Shown here one piece after another: positions 8,690 to 18,166 of a stretch of DNA of 64,000 nt; position 1 is the stretch's first letter, and every line of letters begins with the position of its first letter. The stretch lies in the NCBI RefSeq assembly GCF_028464145.1, contig NZ_JAQPCG010000005.1, forward strand, positions 358,459-422,458, in the 5' to 3' direction. Under the pieces are notes generated by a model. That model was given only the letters and a program-made list of their open reading frames with translations. It made no database searches and was not told where the DNA came from. The position numbers were made by a program, and so were the translations under genes. Source of the DNA: Maribacter sp. PR1. Lineage in GTDB: Bacteria; Bacteroidota; Bacteroidia; Flavobacteriales; Flavobacteriaceae.

Positions 8690-9295
8690 ATGATAGCGAT
8701 TATCACGGGAGATATCATTAATTCAGAAGAACATCATGCTTCCGAATGGATTGATATCTTGAAAAAATATTTTTCACGATTTGGTCCTTCACCTATGAAT
8801 TGGGAAATATATAGAGGAGATGAATTTCAACTAAAGATTACCCAAGAAAACGCCTTGCGTACAGCTATCCAAATAAAGGCAATTTTAAAGTCAATCAAGG
8901 ATTTAGATGTTAGAATGGGTATTGGAATAGGCCTTGAAACCTATATCGGTACTGGTGTCAGCGAGTCCAACGGACCTGCCTATCAACGTTCCGGGCGTAA
9001 ACTGGAATCTATAAAGGATGGAAAAGTTAACCTAAGTATTGCCACAGGAGATGAATTCTACGACCGCACCTTAAATTTGATGCTGCAATTGGCATTGGAT
9101 TTTATGGATCATTGGAGTGTAGTATCCGCAGAGATTATGGCCTTGGTCTTAGATAATCCAAAAGCGTCTCAAAAGGAAATTGCCAAGAAATTGGGAATAA
9201 AACAATCGGCCGTGAGTCAACGATTAAAAAGGGCCCGTTTGGATTTGGTTTTGGATTTGTTGGAGTATTACGATCAAGTAATTAAAGAAATTTAA
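8690..9295 (+). CDS. SatD family protein with C-terminal helix-turn-helix
   Basis: This 201-aa protein opens with MIAIITGDIINSE and contains WEIYRGDEFQLKI, the two segments typical of the SatD family. The family is named after a streptococcal locus linked to acid tolerance, and its biochemical role is unsettled. The last 55 residues (NPKASQKEIAKKLGIKQSAV, SQRLKRA) form a clear helix-turn-helix of the sigma-70 region 4/MarR type, so DNA binding is likely. It is followed after 2 bp by the DUF3307 gene. SatD and DUF3307 are often neighbours in Bacteroidota, so the two probably work together. Confidence 0.82.
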   Translation: MIAIITGDIINSEEHHASEWIDILKKYFSRFGPSPMNWEIYRGDEFQLKITQENALRTAIQIKAILKSIKDLDVRMGIGIGLETYIGTGVSESNGPAYQRSGRKLESIKDGKVNLSIATGDEFYDRTLNLMLQLALDFMDHWSVVSAEIMALVLDNPKASQKEIAKKLGIKQSAVSQRLKRARLDLVLDLLEYYDQVIKEI

Positions 9296-9297
9296 CT

Positions 9298-9999
9298 ATG
9301 CAGCTATTTACGAAGCTTTTATTGGCTCATCTATTAGGCGATTTTATGTTTCAACCCACAAAATGGGTGGTACATAAAGAGGCTAACAAAGCTGCTTCCA
9401 AGTACCTCTACTTTCATGTTTTGATACATTTTGGACTTTACATGCTCGTATTGTGGAATTATCAAGAATGGAAAATAGCTTTGGTTTTAGCATTAAGTCA
9501 TCTGTTTATCGATATGGGCAAATTATATACGAACCCCTTGTTCAAGAATAAAAGCCTACCATTCTTTATCGACCAGATTTTACACCTTTTTGTGATTTAC
9601 ATTTGCTGTTATTATTCCAACTTATATGACCATACCCTATCAATTTTCCAAAACTTAGATTGGGCATTAATTGTGGCCATTGTTTTCGTAACCTCTCCAT
9701 CGGCTATTATCATGACCAAATTATTGCAAGGAATGTCCGATAAAATAAATACGGACCATAAGTCGCTCCCTAATGCAGGGAAGTACATTGGGATTATAGA
9801 AAGGCTTTTCGTTTTAACTTTTATACTTATTGGAAGGTGGGAAGGTATAGGGCTTTTAATTACGGCCAAATCCGTATTCCGGTTTAATGATTTAAAGGAA
9901 AGTAATAGTAGAAAACTTACCGAATACATATTAATTGGTACATTAGTAAGCTTTGGTTTGGCAATTATTGCCGGATTATGCTATGTGAATTTTAAATAA
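9298..9999 (+). CDS. DUF3307 integral membrane protein
   Basis: A 233-aa multi-spanning membrane protein. The N-terminus LLLAHLLGDFMFQPTKWVVHK and the following HVLIHFGLYML are hallmark DUF3307 segments: a histidine/aspartate pair in the first helix and a second His-rich helix. At least five hydrophobic segments can be seen, the last near residues 210-230. No reaction is established. It lies 2 bp after the SatD gene and 7 bp before the hydrolase gene, so the three probably form one transcript. The pairing suggests that SatD regulates it or forms a complex with it. Confidence 0.85.
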   Translation: MQLFTKLLLAHLLGDFMFQPTKWVVHKEANKAASKYLYFHVLIHFGLYMLVLWNYQEWKIALVLALSHLFIDMGKLYTNPLFKNKSLPFFIDQILHLFVIYICCYYSNLYDHTLSIFQNLDWALIVAIVFVTSPSAIIMTKLLQGMSDKINTDHKSLPNAGKYIGIIERLFVLTFILIGRWEGIGLLITAKSVFRFNDLKESNSRKLTEYILIGTLVSFGLAIIAGLCYVNFK

Positions 10000-10006
10000 G
10001 ATTAAG

Positions 10007-10789
10007 ATGAAATTATTTGTGGCTCTACTAACACTAGCCACCTTGGCAGTATCTAAAACTGTAGCACAGACAAATTACTTTACTTCTTTTGACGGAGTCA
10101 ATATTACGTATACCGATGAAGGATTTGGGGAACCGGTGCTCCTTTTGCACGGATTCCTAAATTCCGGAAAATCATGGGACAATACACCGTTGAAAAAGGA
10201 TTTATTAGAAAAGGGTTACAGGGTTATCGTACCGGATTTACGGGGATGTGGGCAATCAGATAAGCCTCAAGAGGAATCCTATTATCAGGATCATGCAGAA
10301 ATTAAGGATGTCATATTATTAATGAGTCATTTGAATGTTAAAGCGTATAATGTGGTTGGATATTCAAGAGGGAGTATTGTATTGGCAGAACTGCTAACAG
10401 AAGATTCGAGAATTAAAAAAGCGATTTTAGGTGGTATGGGTATTGATTTTACCAATCCACAATGGGAAAGAAGATTAAAATTCGCCGCTGCATTTAATGG
10501 AGAGGTCGATGAAATGACTGAAGGAGCCGTATCCTATGCAAAATCTATCAACGCAGATTTTCGCTCGCTATATTTACAGCAAAAGTATCAGCCATCAACG
10601 TCTACTAAAGAATTACAAAAAATAAAGGTAAAAATATTGGTCATTGCCGGTAATAAAGATTTGGATAATGGAAACCCAGAAATGCTAAGCAAAGTTTTTA
10701 AGCGAGGTAAATTGGTCATTGTTCCAGGAGACCATAATGGGACTTGGAAGACCAAAAAGTTTTCGGAAGAAATCCTTCACTTTTTATGA
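10007..10789 (+). CDS. Exported alpha/beta hydrolase
   Basis: A 260-aa alpha/beta-hydrolase with a signal peptide (MKLFVALLTLATLAVSKTVA-QT). The catalytic elements are the oxyanion-hole HGFLNSG near residue 48, the nucleophile elbow VVGYSRGSIV, a late Asp in AGNKDLDNG, and the terminal His in VPGDHNGTW. The nucleophile elbow GYSRG fits G-x-S-x-G. Family knowledge gives esterase, lipase or epoxide hydrolase activity; the substrate cannot be read from the sequence. It is predicted to be periplasmic. It follows the DUF3307 gene by 7 bp. Confidence 0.85.
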   Translation: MKLFVALLTLATLAVSKTVAQTNYFTSFDGVNITYTDEGFGEPVLLLHGFLNSGKSWDNTPLKKDLLEKGYRVIVPDLRGCGQSDKPQEESYYQDHAEIKDVILLMSHLNVKAYNVVGYSRGSIVLAELLTEDSRIKKAILGGMGIDFTNPQWERRLKFAAAFNGEVDEMTEGAVSYAKSINADFRSLYLQQKYQPSTSTKELQKIKVKILVIAGNKDLDNGNPEMLSKVFKRGKLVIVPGDHNGTWKTKKFSEEILHFL

Positions 10790-10944
10790 TATGGACAAAC
10801 AATTAAATTTTTAATTTTTTATAATTCCCTCAATACTTCTACATTTTGTTTTATTTTGATGAAGCATTAAAATCAACCAATTAAATTTTTACTTTTGCCA
10901 CTTGATTTTAAGTATTCCCTTTTTAGCTTAGAACGCTTTTTATA

Positions 10945-12837
10945 ATGGTTGAAACTGGTAGAAAATATGTTTTTGATTTTGACAGCACATTAACCAGGGT
11001 AGAGGCTCTGGATGTACTGGCAGAAATGACCCTGGAAGGCAAAGCCAACAGGGAAGAAATTGTTGACGAAATCCAAAAGATTACCAATTTAGGAATCGAT
11101 GGGGACATATCTTTTACCGAATCCCTGGAGCGAAGGATTAAACTCCTACATGCCCATAAGGATGACCTAGATAATTTGGTGGCCGAATTAAGGCAAAAGA
11201 TTTCTAAATCTATTGAGGCGAATAAAGAATTCTTTGAAAAATATTCAGAGGATATTTATGTTATTTCCTGTGGATTCAAGGAGTTTATAGATCCTATTGT
11301 CAAGGAATATAATATACCGTCAAACCGGGTATTTGCAAATACCTTCAAGTTTGATACCGATGGAAAAATTGTCGGGTTTGACGAAAAAAACGTCCTATCA
11401 CAGCATAACGGAAAAATAGAATGCCTAAAACAAATGAATTTGGACGGTGAAGTTCAAGTTATTGGAGATGGCTATAGTGACTACGTAATGAGGGAAGCCG
11501 GAATCGCGGACAAGTTCTTTGCTTACACAGAAAATGTACACAGAGAGAAAGCCGCCAAAAACGCTGACCATATTACCCCTAATTTAGATGAATTTTTATT
11601 TGTGAACGATTTGCCAAGAAATATCTCTTACCCTAAGAACAGAATTAAGATACTTTTACTAGAAAATGTGCATACAGCCGCTTTCGAAAACCTTTCAAAT
11701 GAGGGTTTTTCGGTGGAGCTTTTAAAACACAGCCTGCCAGAAGAGGAGTTAATCGAAAAAATTAAAGATGTACACGTGCTAGGTATCCGGTCAAAAACTC
11801 AGGTGACCCAAAAGGTATTGGATGCTGCGGACAAGTTAATGGTGGTCGGTGCCTTCTGTATAGGTACTACACAAATTGATTTGGACCATGCCAAAAGGAA
11901 AGGAGTTGTTGTTTTCAATGCTCCTTACAGCAATACCCGGTCCGTGGTGGAGCTGGCCATCGGTGAAATTATTATGTTAATGCGTAGTGTTTTTGACAGA
12001 AGTGCGGAAATCCATAAAGGACAATGGCAAAAAACAGCCGCTGGATCAAAGGAGGTACGAGGAAAAAACCTGGGTATCGTTGGATATGGCAACATAGGAA
12101 AACAATTATCCGTTCTAGCCGAGGCCATGGGGATGAAGGTGTATTACTACGATGTTAACGATCAACTTGCCCTAGGAAATGCAGTGAAATGCAGTACCTT
12201 GGAAGATTTATTGAATGTTTCAGATGTGGTAACCTTACATGTAGACGATAATCCTGCCAATAAAAACTTTATTGGGGAAAGGGAAATAAACCAAATGAAA
12301 AAAGGAGCAATGCTCATTAACCTTTCCAGGGGTTTTGTGGTGGATATCGATGCTTTGGCCAAAGGTTTGGAAAGTGGTAAAATAGGTGGCGCAGCGGTCG
12401 ATGTTTATCCGGAAGAGCCCCGTAGCAATGGTGATTTTAAAACCAGTCTTCAAGGATATCCGAATGTAATTTTAACTCCACATGTAGGAGGTAGCACGGA
12501 GGAAGCTCAGCGAGATATTGCGGATTTTGTTCCTAATAAAATAATGGATTACATAAATTCCGGAAATACGGTGGATGCGGTAAATTTTCCAAATATTAGG
12601 CTGCCAAAGCAGACCAAGGTTCATAGATTTTTACATATACATAAGAATGTACCTGGGATTATGGCAAAAATCAATAAAGTTTTGGCCAAATATGAGCTAA
12701 ATATCTCTAGCCAATACTTATCCACGGATAGCGAGGTAGGTTATGTAATTACAGATTTGGACAAAGAATACAACAAAGACGTGATCAAAGCTTTAAAGAA
12801 AGTTGAGAATACCATTAAATTTAGGGTTCTCTACTAA
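10945..12837 (+). CDS. serA: Bifunctional phosphoserine phosphatase / D-3-phosphoglycerate dehydrogenase fusion
   Basis: This 630-aa protein joins two non-consecutive steps of serine biosynthesis. Residues about 1-215 are a HAD phosphatase of the SerB type: nucleophile motif DFDST (D11, D13), motif II Ser in VISCGF (~108), motif III Lys (~157) and motif IV GDGYSD (~174). Residues about 232-630 are a phosphoglycerate dehydrogenase, with the NAD-binding GIVGYGNIGKQ near 377, the substrate Arg in NLSRGFVVD, the catalytic His in TPHVGGST, and a C-terminal ACT-like domain that usually senses serine. The reading frame is continuous. SerC is not in the window. The fusion is known in Bacteroidota. 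Start at the ATG giving MVETGRKYVF. Confidence 0.92.
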   Translation: MVETGRKYVFDFDSTLTRVEALDVLAEMTLEGKANREEIVDEIQKITNLGIDGDISFTESLERRIKLLHAHKDDLDNLVAELRQKISKSIEANKEFFEKYSEDIYVISCGFKEFIDPIVKEYNIPSNRVFANTFKFDTDGKIVGFDEKNVLSQHNGKIECLKQMNLDGEVQVIGDGYSDYVMREAGIADKFFAYTENVHREKAAKNADHITPNLDEFLFVNDLPRNISYPKNRIKILLLENVHTAAFENLSNEGFSVELLKHSLPEEELIEKIKDVHVLGIRSKTQVTQKVLDAADKLMVVGAFCIGTTQIDLDHAKRKGVVVFNAPYSNTRSVVELAIGEIIMLMRSVFDRSAEIHKGQWQKTAAGSKEVRGKNLGIVGYGNIGKQLSVLAEAMGMKVYYYDVNDQLALGNAVKCSTLEDLLNVSDVVTLHVDDNPANKNFIGEREINQMKKGAMLINLSRGFVVDIDALAKGLESGKIGGAAVDVYPEEPRSNGDFKTSLQGYPNVILTPHVGGSTEEAQRDIADFVPNKIMDYINSGNTVDAVNFPNIRLPKQTKVHRFLHIHKNVPGIMAKINKVLAKYELNISSQYLSTDSEVGYVITDLDKEYNKDVIKALKKVENTIKFRVLY

Positions 12838-12851
12838 GTTTGATTATTAGA

Positions 12852-13325
12852 CTATTGATGATGATAGGGCTCGTTTCTTAGAATAGTAAACGCCCTGTAC
12901 AATTGTTCCACCATAAACAAACGTACCATTTGATGGGAAAAAGTCATTTTGGAAAGGCTTATTTTTCCTGAAGCTTTTTTGTAGATGTCATCACTGAAAC
13001 CGTAAGGTCCACCAATTAAAAATACTAGTTGCTTTAGCCCCGAATTCATTTTCTTCTGTAGATAATTTGAAAATTCCAAAGAAGAATAGTGTTTGCCGTT
13101 TTCATCTAAAAGAATCAAGACATCCGTATTGGAGAGCGATTTTAAAATAAGCTCTCCTTCTTTGGATTTTTGTTGATCAACCGATAGATTTTTTGTCTTT
13201 TTAAGGTCCGGAATTACCTCGAGGTTAAATTTTATGTAGTGTCCTAACCTCTGCTCGTAGACATTTATCAAATTTTGTAGTTCACTACTGTCCGTTTTTC
13301 CTATGGTCAAGAGTTTAATCATCAT
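12852..13325 (-). CDS. rlmH: 23S rRNA (pseudouridine-1915-N3)-methyltransferase RlmH
   Basis: A 157-aa SPOUT methyltransferase that modifies helix 69 of 23S rRNA on the assembled ribosome. The diagnostic C-terminal half is present: FLIGGPYGFSDDI (SAM-binding knot), then LSKMTFSHQMVRLFMVEQLY, and the final YRAFTILRNEPYHH. The length matches E. coli RlmH (155 aa). Two adjacent ATG codons (MMIK) could start it. It is convergent with the SerB-SerA gene, with a 14-bp gap. Confidence 0.95.
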   Translation of the reverse strand: MMIKLLTIGKTDSSELQNLINVYEQRLGHYIKFNLEVIPDLKKTKNLSVDQQKSKEGELILKSLSNTDVLILLDENGKHYSSLEFSNYLQKKMNSGLKQLVFLIGGPYGFSDDIYKKASGKISLSKMTFSHQMVRLFMVEQLYRAFTILRNEPYHHQ

Positions 13326-13388
13326 ATTTCAAAAGTAAATCAATTTCCCAATATGGATTCGTATTTTAGCATTAAGCAATAGTTTTAT

Positions 13389-14246
13389 ATGATTTCAAAA
13401 GAGCAGTTTGATAAAGAGGTAGCCGGAATAATTAGTAATGCCATCAGAGAAGATGTCGGGGATGGGGACCATAGTTCATTAGCCTGTATTCCTAAGGATG
13501 CCAAGGGTAAGGCCAAATTATTGGTTAAGGACAATGGTGTAATTGCCGGTATCGAATTTTCTAAAATGGTTTTCGACTTTGTAGATAAAGATTTGATTTT
13601 TGATAATAAATTGAACGATGGATCTGAAGTGGCATACGGAGATATTGCTTTTTATATTGAAGGTAGCTCACGTAGCATTTTAAAGGCGGAACGTTTGGTA
13701 TTGAACGCAATGCAACGTATGAGTGCGATAGCCACAAAGACAAAATCATTCGTGGATTTGTTGGAAGGAACTTCCACCAAGATTTTGGACACCAGAAAAA
13801 CAACACCAGGGATACGGGCATTGGAAAAGTGGGCCGTTACGATTGGGGGAGGAGAAAACCATAGGTTTGCCTTGTATGACATGATAATGCTTAAGGACAA
13901 TCACATTGATTTTGCTGGAGGAATTACCAAAGCTATCGATAAGACCAAGTCCTACTTAAAAGAAACCGGAAGAGATTTAAAAATTATACTAGAGGCCAGA
14001 GATTTAAATGAGATTAAGGAAATTCTTAAATCTGATGGGGTATATCGTATTCTCATCGATAATTTTAATTATGAAGACACAAAGGAAGCTGTTAGATTGA
14101 TTGGTGATAGGTGCCTTACAGAGTCTTCCGGTGGGATCACGGAAGAAACAATAAGGAAATATGCAAACTGTGGGGTGGACTATATTTCCTCTGGGGCATT
14201 GACCCATTCGGTATACAATATGGACCTAAGTTTAAAAGCTGTTTAA
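13389..14246 (+). CDS. nadC: Nicotinate-nucleotide pyrophosphorylase (carboxylating)
   Basis: This 285-aa quinolinate phosphoribosyltransferase converts quinolinate and PRPP into nicotinate mononucleotide, CO2 and pyrophosphate in de novo NAD synthesis. Recognisable segments are REDVGDGDHSS at the N-terminus, LDTRKTTPGIRALEKWAV, GGGENHRFALYDMIMLKDNH, and the barrel-end ESSGGITEETI. The basic residues that bind quinolinate (R and K in DTRKTTPG and LKDNH) are in place. It is the first gene of an operon with the BrkB-like gene, whose ATG follows its stop codon directly. Confidence 0.96.
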   Translation: MISKEQFDKEVAGIISNAIREDVGDGDHSSLACIPKDAKGKAKLLVKDNGVIAGIEFSKMVFDFVDKDLIFDNKLNDGSEVAYGDIAFYIEGSSRSILKAERLVLNAMQRMSAIATKTKSFVDLLEGTSTKILDTRKTTPGIRALEKWAVTIGGGENHRFALYDMIMLKDNHIDFAGGITKAIDKTKSYLKETGRDLKIILEARDLNEIKEILKSDGVYRILIDNFNYEDTKEAVRLIGDRCLTESSGGITEETIRKYANCGVDYISSGALTHSVYNMDLSLKAV

Positions 14247-15215
14247 ATGTCATTAGAGGTCGAACAGAAACTTGATAAGATTCCCATACTCAATAAGATT
14301 GTTCGGTTTTTGAAAACCGTAAAATTACCTGGACTTGAAGGTCTTTCCCTCTATGACCTTATGGAAATGTACGTAAACGGTATAGTGCAAGGTGCCTTAT
14401 CTTCTAGGGCCAGTGCCATCTCATTTAGCTTGTTTATGGCACTTTTCCCCTTATTAATTTTTATGGTGACCCTTGTTCCATTTTTGGTGGACTATATCAG
14501 TATACAGAATGAGAACTTTGAACTACAGTTCCAATTGTTTTTGGAATCTTTTTTACCCAATGCAACGGGTGATTACTTTGGTGATGTTTTTAGACAGATA
14601 AAAGACCAGAAGCGGGGTGGACTTCTTTCTTCCTCCTTTCTACTTTCCATATTCTTGGTGGCCAATGGCGTTAATGCTATTTTTGGAGGTTTTGAGACCA
14701 GTTATCATATCGAGCTCAGGCGTAACTTTTTTAGGCAATATCTCTACGCATTAATGGTGGGTCTTATTTTGGCAATTCTCATAATCGTCGGATTTGTAGC
14801 CTATGTTTATTTTGAGTTTTATGTGCTGGGTTATTTAACAGAATTCGCTGCTAGGCAAGGAGGATATGTCTTGGATGAAGATGAAATTATCGGTGTACAA
14901 ATAGCTAAAGTCTTGTTTTTCATAGTGCTTTCCTATTTTACAACGGCAATTTTATATTATTTTGGAACCAAGGAAGGCAAGCAGGCACGGTTTTTTTCAA
15001 TTGGGGCACTGGTAACCACTATTCTGTTCTTATTGACTTCCTATTTGTTCGGTATTTATGTGGAGAAGTTCGCTAGGTATAACGAACTCTATGGCGCATT
15101 GGGAGGATTGTTGATTTTAATGGTTTACATTTGGTTAAATTCCAATATATTGCTCCTAGGTTTTGAATTGAACGCCTCATTAAACTCCCTTCGTAAAATC
15201 AGTAAAAAAGAATGA
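14247..15215 (+). CDS. YihY/BrkB family inner-membrane protein
   Basis: A 322-aa membrane protein of the YihY/virulence factor BrkB family. After a cytosolic N-terminus come about six hydrophobic segments. The first is in the conserved context ASAISFSLFMALFPLLIFM, and the others include LLSIFLVANGVNAIFGG and LLILMVYIWLNSNILLLG. The family was once annotated as RNase BN, which was an error, and its function is still unsettled. It starts directly after the nadC stop codon and its stop overlaps the DUF2147 ATG by 4 bp (ATGA), so translation is coupled. Confidence 0.9.
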   Translation: MSLEVEQKLDKIPILNKIVRFLKTVKLPGLEGLSLYDLMEMYVNGIVQGALSSRASAISFSLFMALFPLLIFMVTLVPFLVDYISIQNENFELQFQLFLESFLPNATGDYFGDVFRQIKDQKRGGLLSSSFLLSIFLVANGVNAIFGGFETSYHIELRRNFFRQYLYALMVGLILAILIIVGFVAYVYFEFYVLGYLTEFAARQGGYVLDEDEIIGVQIAKVLFFIVLSYFTTAILYYFGTKEGKQARFFSIGALVTTILFLLTSYLFGIYVEKFARYNELYGALGGLLILMVYIWLNSNILLLGFELNASLNSLRKISKKE

Positions 15216-15652
15216 TAAACTATAAATCTGTACTCATACTTCTATTTTTTTTTGGTAGTATAAACTTCTTGTCGGCGCAGTCGGTTTTTGGAAAATGGAA
15301 GACTATAGATGACCGTACAGGCAAACCAAAAGGGATCATCAATATTTATAAGAAAGATGGGCAGATGTACGGTTATATTGAGAAAATTTTGGAAAAGGGC
15401 AAAGAAGATGCTCTTTGCGTAAAATGTGATGGAAAATTAAAGAATGAGCCTATTATTGGTATGGAAATAATAAAGGGTGGGGAAAAAAATGAAGACGGAG
15501 AATGGAAAGGAAAGCACCTTTTTGACCCCGAACAGGCGATGACCTTTAGGTTTAAAATTTGGTTGAACCCTGATAATGAGGATGAATTAAAGGTGCGTGG
15601 TTATTTGGCATTTCTATTTAGAACCCAAACTTGGCTAAGAGTGGAAGGGTAG
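15212..15652 (+). CDS. DUF2147 family exported protein
   Basis: This 146-aa protein has a signal peptide (about residues 1-22, LILLFFFGSINFLSAQS). A DUF2147 domain follows: VFGKWKTIDDRTGKPKG, IINIYKKDGQMYGYIEKIL, and the terminal GYLAFLFRTQTWLRV. It contains a single CVKC pair near residue 67, which may form a disulfide in the periplasm. DUF2147 proteins are small beta-barrel proteins of unknown function. It overlaps the brkB-like gene by 4 bp and lies 5 bp before priA. Confidence 0.85.
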   Translation: MINYKSVLILLFFFGSINFLSAQSVFGKWKTIDDRTGKPKGIINIYKKDGQMYGYIEKILEKGKEDALCVKCDGKLKNEPIIGMEIIKGGEKNEDGEWKGKHLFDPEQAMTFRFKIWLNPDNEDELKVRGYLAFLFRTQTWLRVEG

Positions 15653-15657
15653 GGCTT

Positions 15658-18111
15658 ATGGAGTATTTTGTAAACATTGTGTTGCCTATTCCCCTCGAGA
15701 GGCACTTTACATATAGCATAACTCCCGATGAAGCAAAAATACTTGTACCGGGAATGCGGGTCTCCGTGCCTTTTGGCAAATCTAAAATCTACACAGGTCT
15801 TGTCTTGCAAATTCATAATATTCCGCCTGAAGTTTATGAGGCCAAAGAAATAGACCAAATACTGGATGAATTTCCAATTGTTAATCCAATTCAATTACAA
15901 CATTGGGAGTGGGTGGCCAATTATTATATGTGTACCCTGGGCGAAGTTATGCGAAGCGCCCTACCCTCAGCTTTTTTATTGGAAAGCGAAACCTTAATTC
16001 TAAGAAATACAGATGCTGATGTCGATGAATCTCAATTAAAGGATGATGAGTTTCTGGTGTTTGAGGCATTACAGCATCAGGCAGTACTCAAGGTTCATGA
16101 GGTGTCTGCCATTGTTGAAAGGAAAAATGTACTTCCTATTTTAAATCGGCTTTTGGACAAAAACATTATTTACTTAAAGGAGGAGGTTTACGAACAATAC
16201 AAACCGAAGCTGGTAAAATATGTAAAGCTGGGAAAGGAGTATTTATCGGACGATGCTTTAGAAACGTTGTTGGAGTCACTTTCCCGGGCACCGAAGCAAA
16301 GTCAGGTAGTGTTGTCCCTTTTTCAATTGCAGGGTAATTCCCAGAAACCTATTTCGATAACGGATTTGGAGCGGTATAGCAATTCTTCAAAAGCGGTAGT
16401 AAAGGCACTCATAGAGAAAGAAATCCTCGAAGAATATCATATCCGTAAGGATCGGGTTACTTATGATCTTGATGAAAATTCATCCATAAAAAATCTAAAT
16501 GAATATCAATTAAAGGCCTTAAAAGATATTCAAGTTTCGTTCAAGGAAGATAAGGTAACCTTACTCAAAGGGGTCACGTCTTCAGGAAAGACGGAAGTCT
16601 ATGTTAAATTGATCAGTGAATATTTGGAACAAGGAAAACAGATTCTCTATCTGCTTCCGGAAATAGCTCTTACCACCCAGTTAATAACGAGATTACAAGA
16701 GTACTTTGGCGAGAAAATATCCGTCTTTCATTCAAAATATAATATTCAAGAAAGGGTAGAGGTTTGGAATAATGTCTTGAAGAAAGTGGGTAAGGCCCAA
16801 ATTGTTATCGGTGCACGCTCTTCTTTGTTTCTACCCTTTAAGGATTTGGGCTTGATAATAGTAGATGAGGAACATGAAGGCTCCTTTAAGCAATTTGATC
16901 CGGCACCAAGATACCATGCGCGGGATGCTGCCATAGTTTTGGCCAATTTGCACAGGTCCAATATTCTTCTAGGCTCTGCCACTCCAAGTATTGAAAGCTA
17001 TTACAATGTTCACCATGGCAAATATGGATTTGCCGAGATAAATCGACGTTTTGGTAATGTCCTAATGCCTGATATGGAGCTGGTAGATTTTAAAGAGGCG
17101 CTTCGAAAAAGAAAAGCAAAGGGGCATTTTTCCGAACGTTTGTTAGAGGAAATTGAAGAAAGTTTGGTAAATGGCGAGCAAATTATTCTTTTTCAAAATA
17201 GAAGGGGATTTGCCCCGGTTCTAGAGTGTTTAACCTGTGGCCATACGCCCCAATGCTCTAATTGTGATGTTACCCTGACCTATCATCAATACAAAAAACA
17301 ACTTCGCTGTCATTATTGTGGTTATCATACTGCCCTACCTGAAAGTTGTGCCGCTTGCGGGAGTCCAGATTTGGATACTAAAGGATTTGGAACCGAGCAA
17401 GTTGAGGAAGAAGTTAGAACACTTTTTCCAGATGCCAAGGTGGGCCGGATGGACTTGGATACAACTAGAGGCAAGCATGCCTACGAAAAAATTATTACTT
17501 CCTTTGAACAACAGGAAATGGATATATTAGTAGGTACACAGATGCTTACCAAAGGATTGGACTTTAGGAATGTTAGTCTTGTGGGCGTTATGAATGCGGA
17601 TTCACTGTTGAATTTTCCGGATTATAGAGCGCACGAGAAGACCTATCAGATGTTAACACAGGTATCGGGTAGGGCAGGGCGGACTCAAAAGAGAGGTAAG
17701 GTTATTATTCAAAGTTATAACCCCTACCATCAAATTCTTAAGCAAGTGACCACTGGAGATTACGACACTATGTATGCGGAACAAATTTACGAGCGGGAGC
17801 AATATAAATATCCACCCATAAATAGGATAATTAAAATTACGTTCAAGCATAAAAATTATAATACACTCAATGAAGCCGCTGAATGGTTTAGCGGTGCATT
17901 GAGAACAAATTTTGGAGGTACGGTTTTGGGACCTGAATTTCCACCGATATCAAGAATTAGGAATCAATACTTAAAAAATGTATTGGTAAAAATTGATAAA
18001 AGGGAATCATTGGGAAGAACCAAAAGAAATATCAAAAGGATTGAGAAATCCTTCAATTCCATCTCCATGTACAGGAGTGTTCGGGTCATTTATAACGTAG
18101 ACCATATATAA
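15658..18111 (+). CDS. priA: Primosomal protein N' (replication restart helicase PriA)
   Basis: PriA (about 817 aa) recognises abandoned replication forks and reloads the replisome. The N-terminal DNA-binding domain begins MEYFVNIVLPIPLERHFTYS. The helicase core has Walker A GVTSSGKTEVY and Walker B IIVDEEHEGS. A zinc-binding insertion has eight cysteines in CLTCGHTPQCSNC, CHYCGYH and CAACGS. The late helicase motif VSGRAGRTQK follows. The start is set at the ATG 15658-15660; the longer frame back to TTG 15631 would overlap the DUF2147 gene and adds no conserved sequence. It is last in the nadC operon, before a strong terminator. Confidence 0.95.
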   Translation: MEYFVNIVLPIPLERHFTYSITPDEAKILVPGMRVSVPFGKSKIYTGLVLQIHNIPPEVYEAKEIDQILDEFPIVNPIQLQHWEWVANYYMCTLGEVMRSALPSAFLLESETLILRNTDADVDESQLKDDEFLVFEALQHQAVLKVHEVSAIVERKNVLPILNRLLDKNIIYLKEEVYEQYKPKLVKYVKLGKEYLSDDALETLLESLSRAPKQSQVVLSLFQLQGNSQKPISITDLERYSNSSKAVVKALIEKEILEEYHIRKDRVTYDLDENSSIKNLNEYQLKALKDIQVSFKEDKVTLLKGVTSSGKTEVYVKLISEYLEQGKQILYLLPEIALTTQLITRLQEYFGEKISVFHSKYNIQERVEVWNNVLKKVGKAQIVIGARSSLFLPFKDLGLIIVDEEHEGSFKQFDPAPRYHARDAAIVLANLHRSNILLGSATPSIESYYNVHHGKYGFAEINRRFGNVLMPDMELVDFKEALRKRKAKGHFSERLLEEIEESLVNGEQIILFQNRRGFAPVLECLTCGHTPQCSNCDVTLTYHQYKKQLRCHYCGYHTALPESCAACGSPDLDTKGFGTEQVEEEVRTLFPDAKVGRMDLDTTRGKHAYEKIITSFEQQEMDILVGTQMLTKGLDFRNVSLVGVMNADSLLNFPDYRAHEKTYQMLTQVSGRAGRTQKRGKVIIQSYNPYHQILKQVTTGDYDTMYAEQIYEREQYKYPPINRIIKITFKHKNYNTLNEAAEWFSGALRTNFGGTVLGPEFPPISRIRNQYLKNVLVKIDKRESLGRTKRNIKRIEKSFNSISMYRSVRVIYNVDHI

Positions 18112-18112
18112 A

Positions 18113-18141
18113 AACAAAACCGCCCAATGGGCGGTTTTGTT
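18113..18141 (+). terminator. Bidirectional intrinsic terminator between priA and the LytTR gene
   Basis: A perfect 13-bp stem (AACAAAACCGCCC / GGGCGGTTTTGTT) with an AAT loop sits 1 bp after the priA stop codon and 26 bp before the convergent LytTR stop. U-rich ends arise in both directions. Confidence 0.9.
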
Positions 18142-18166
18142 AAAGTAAGATTATTTCATAGGCAGC

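Noticed and set aside
15631..15657. Upstream TTG start for priA
   Set aside because: It would overlap the DUF2147 gene and adds nine non-conserved residues before the standard N-terminus MEYFVNIV.
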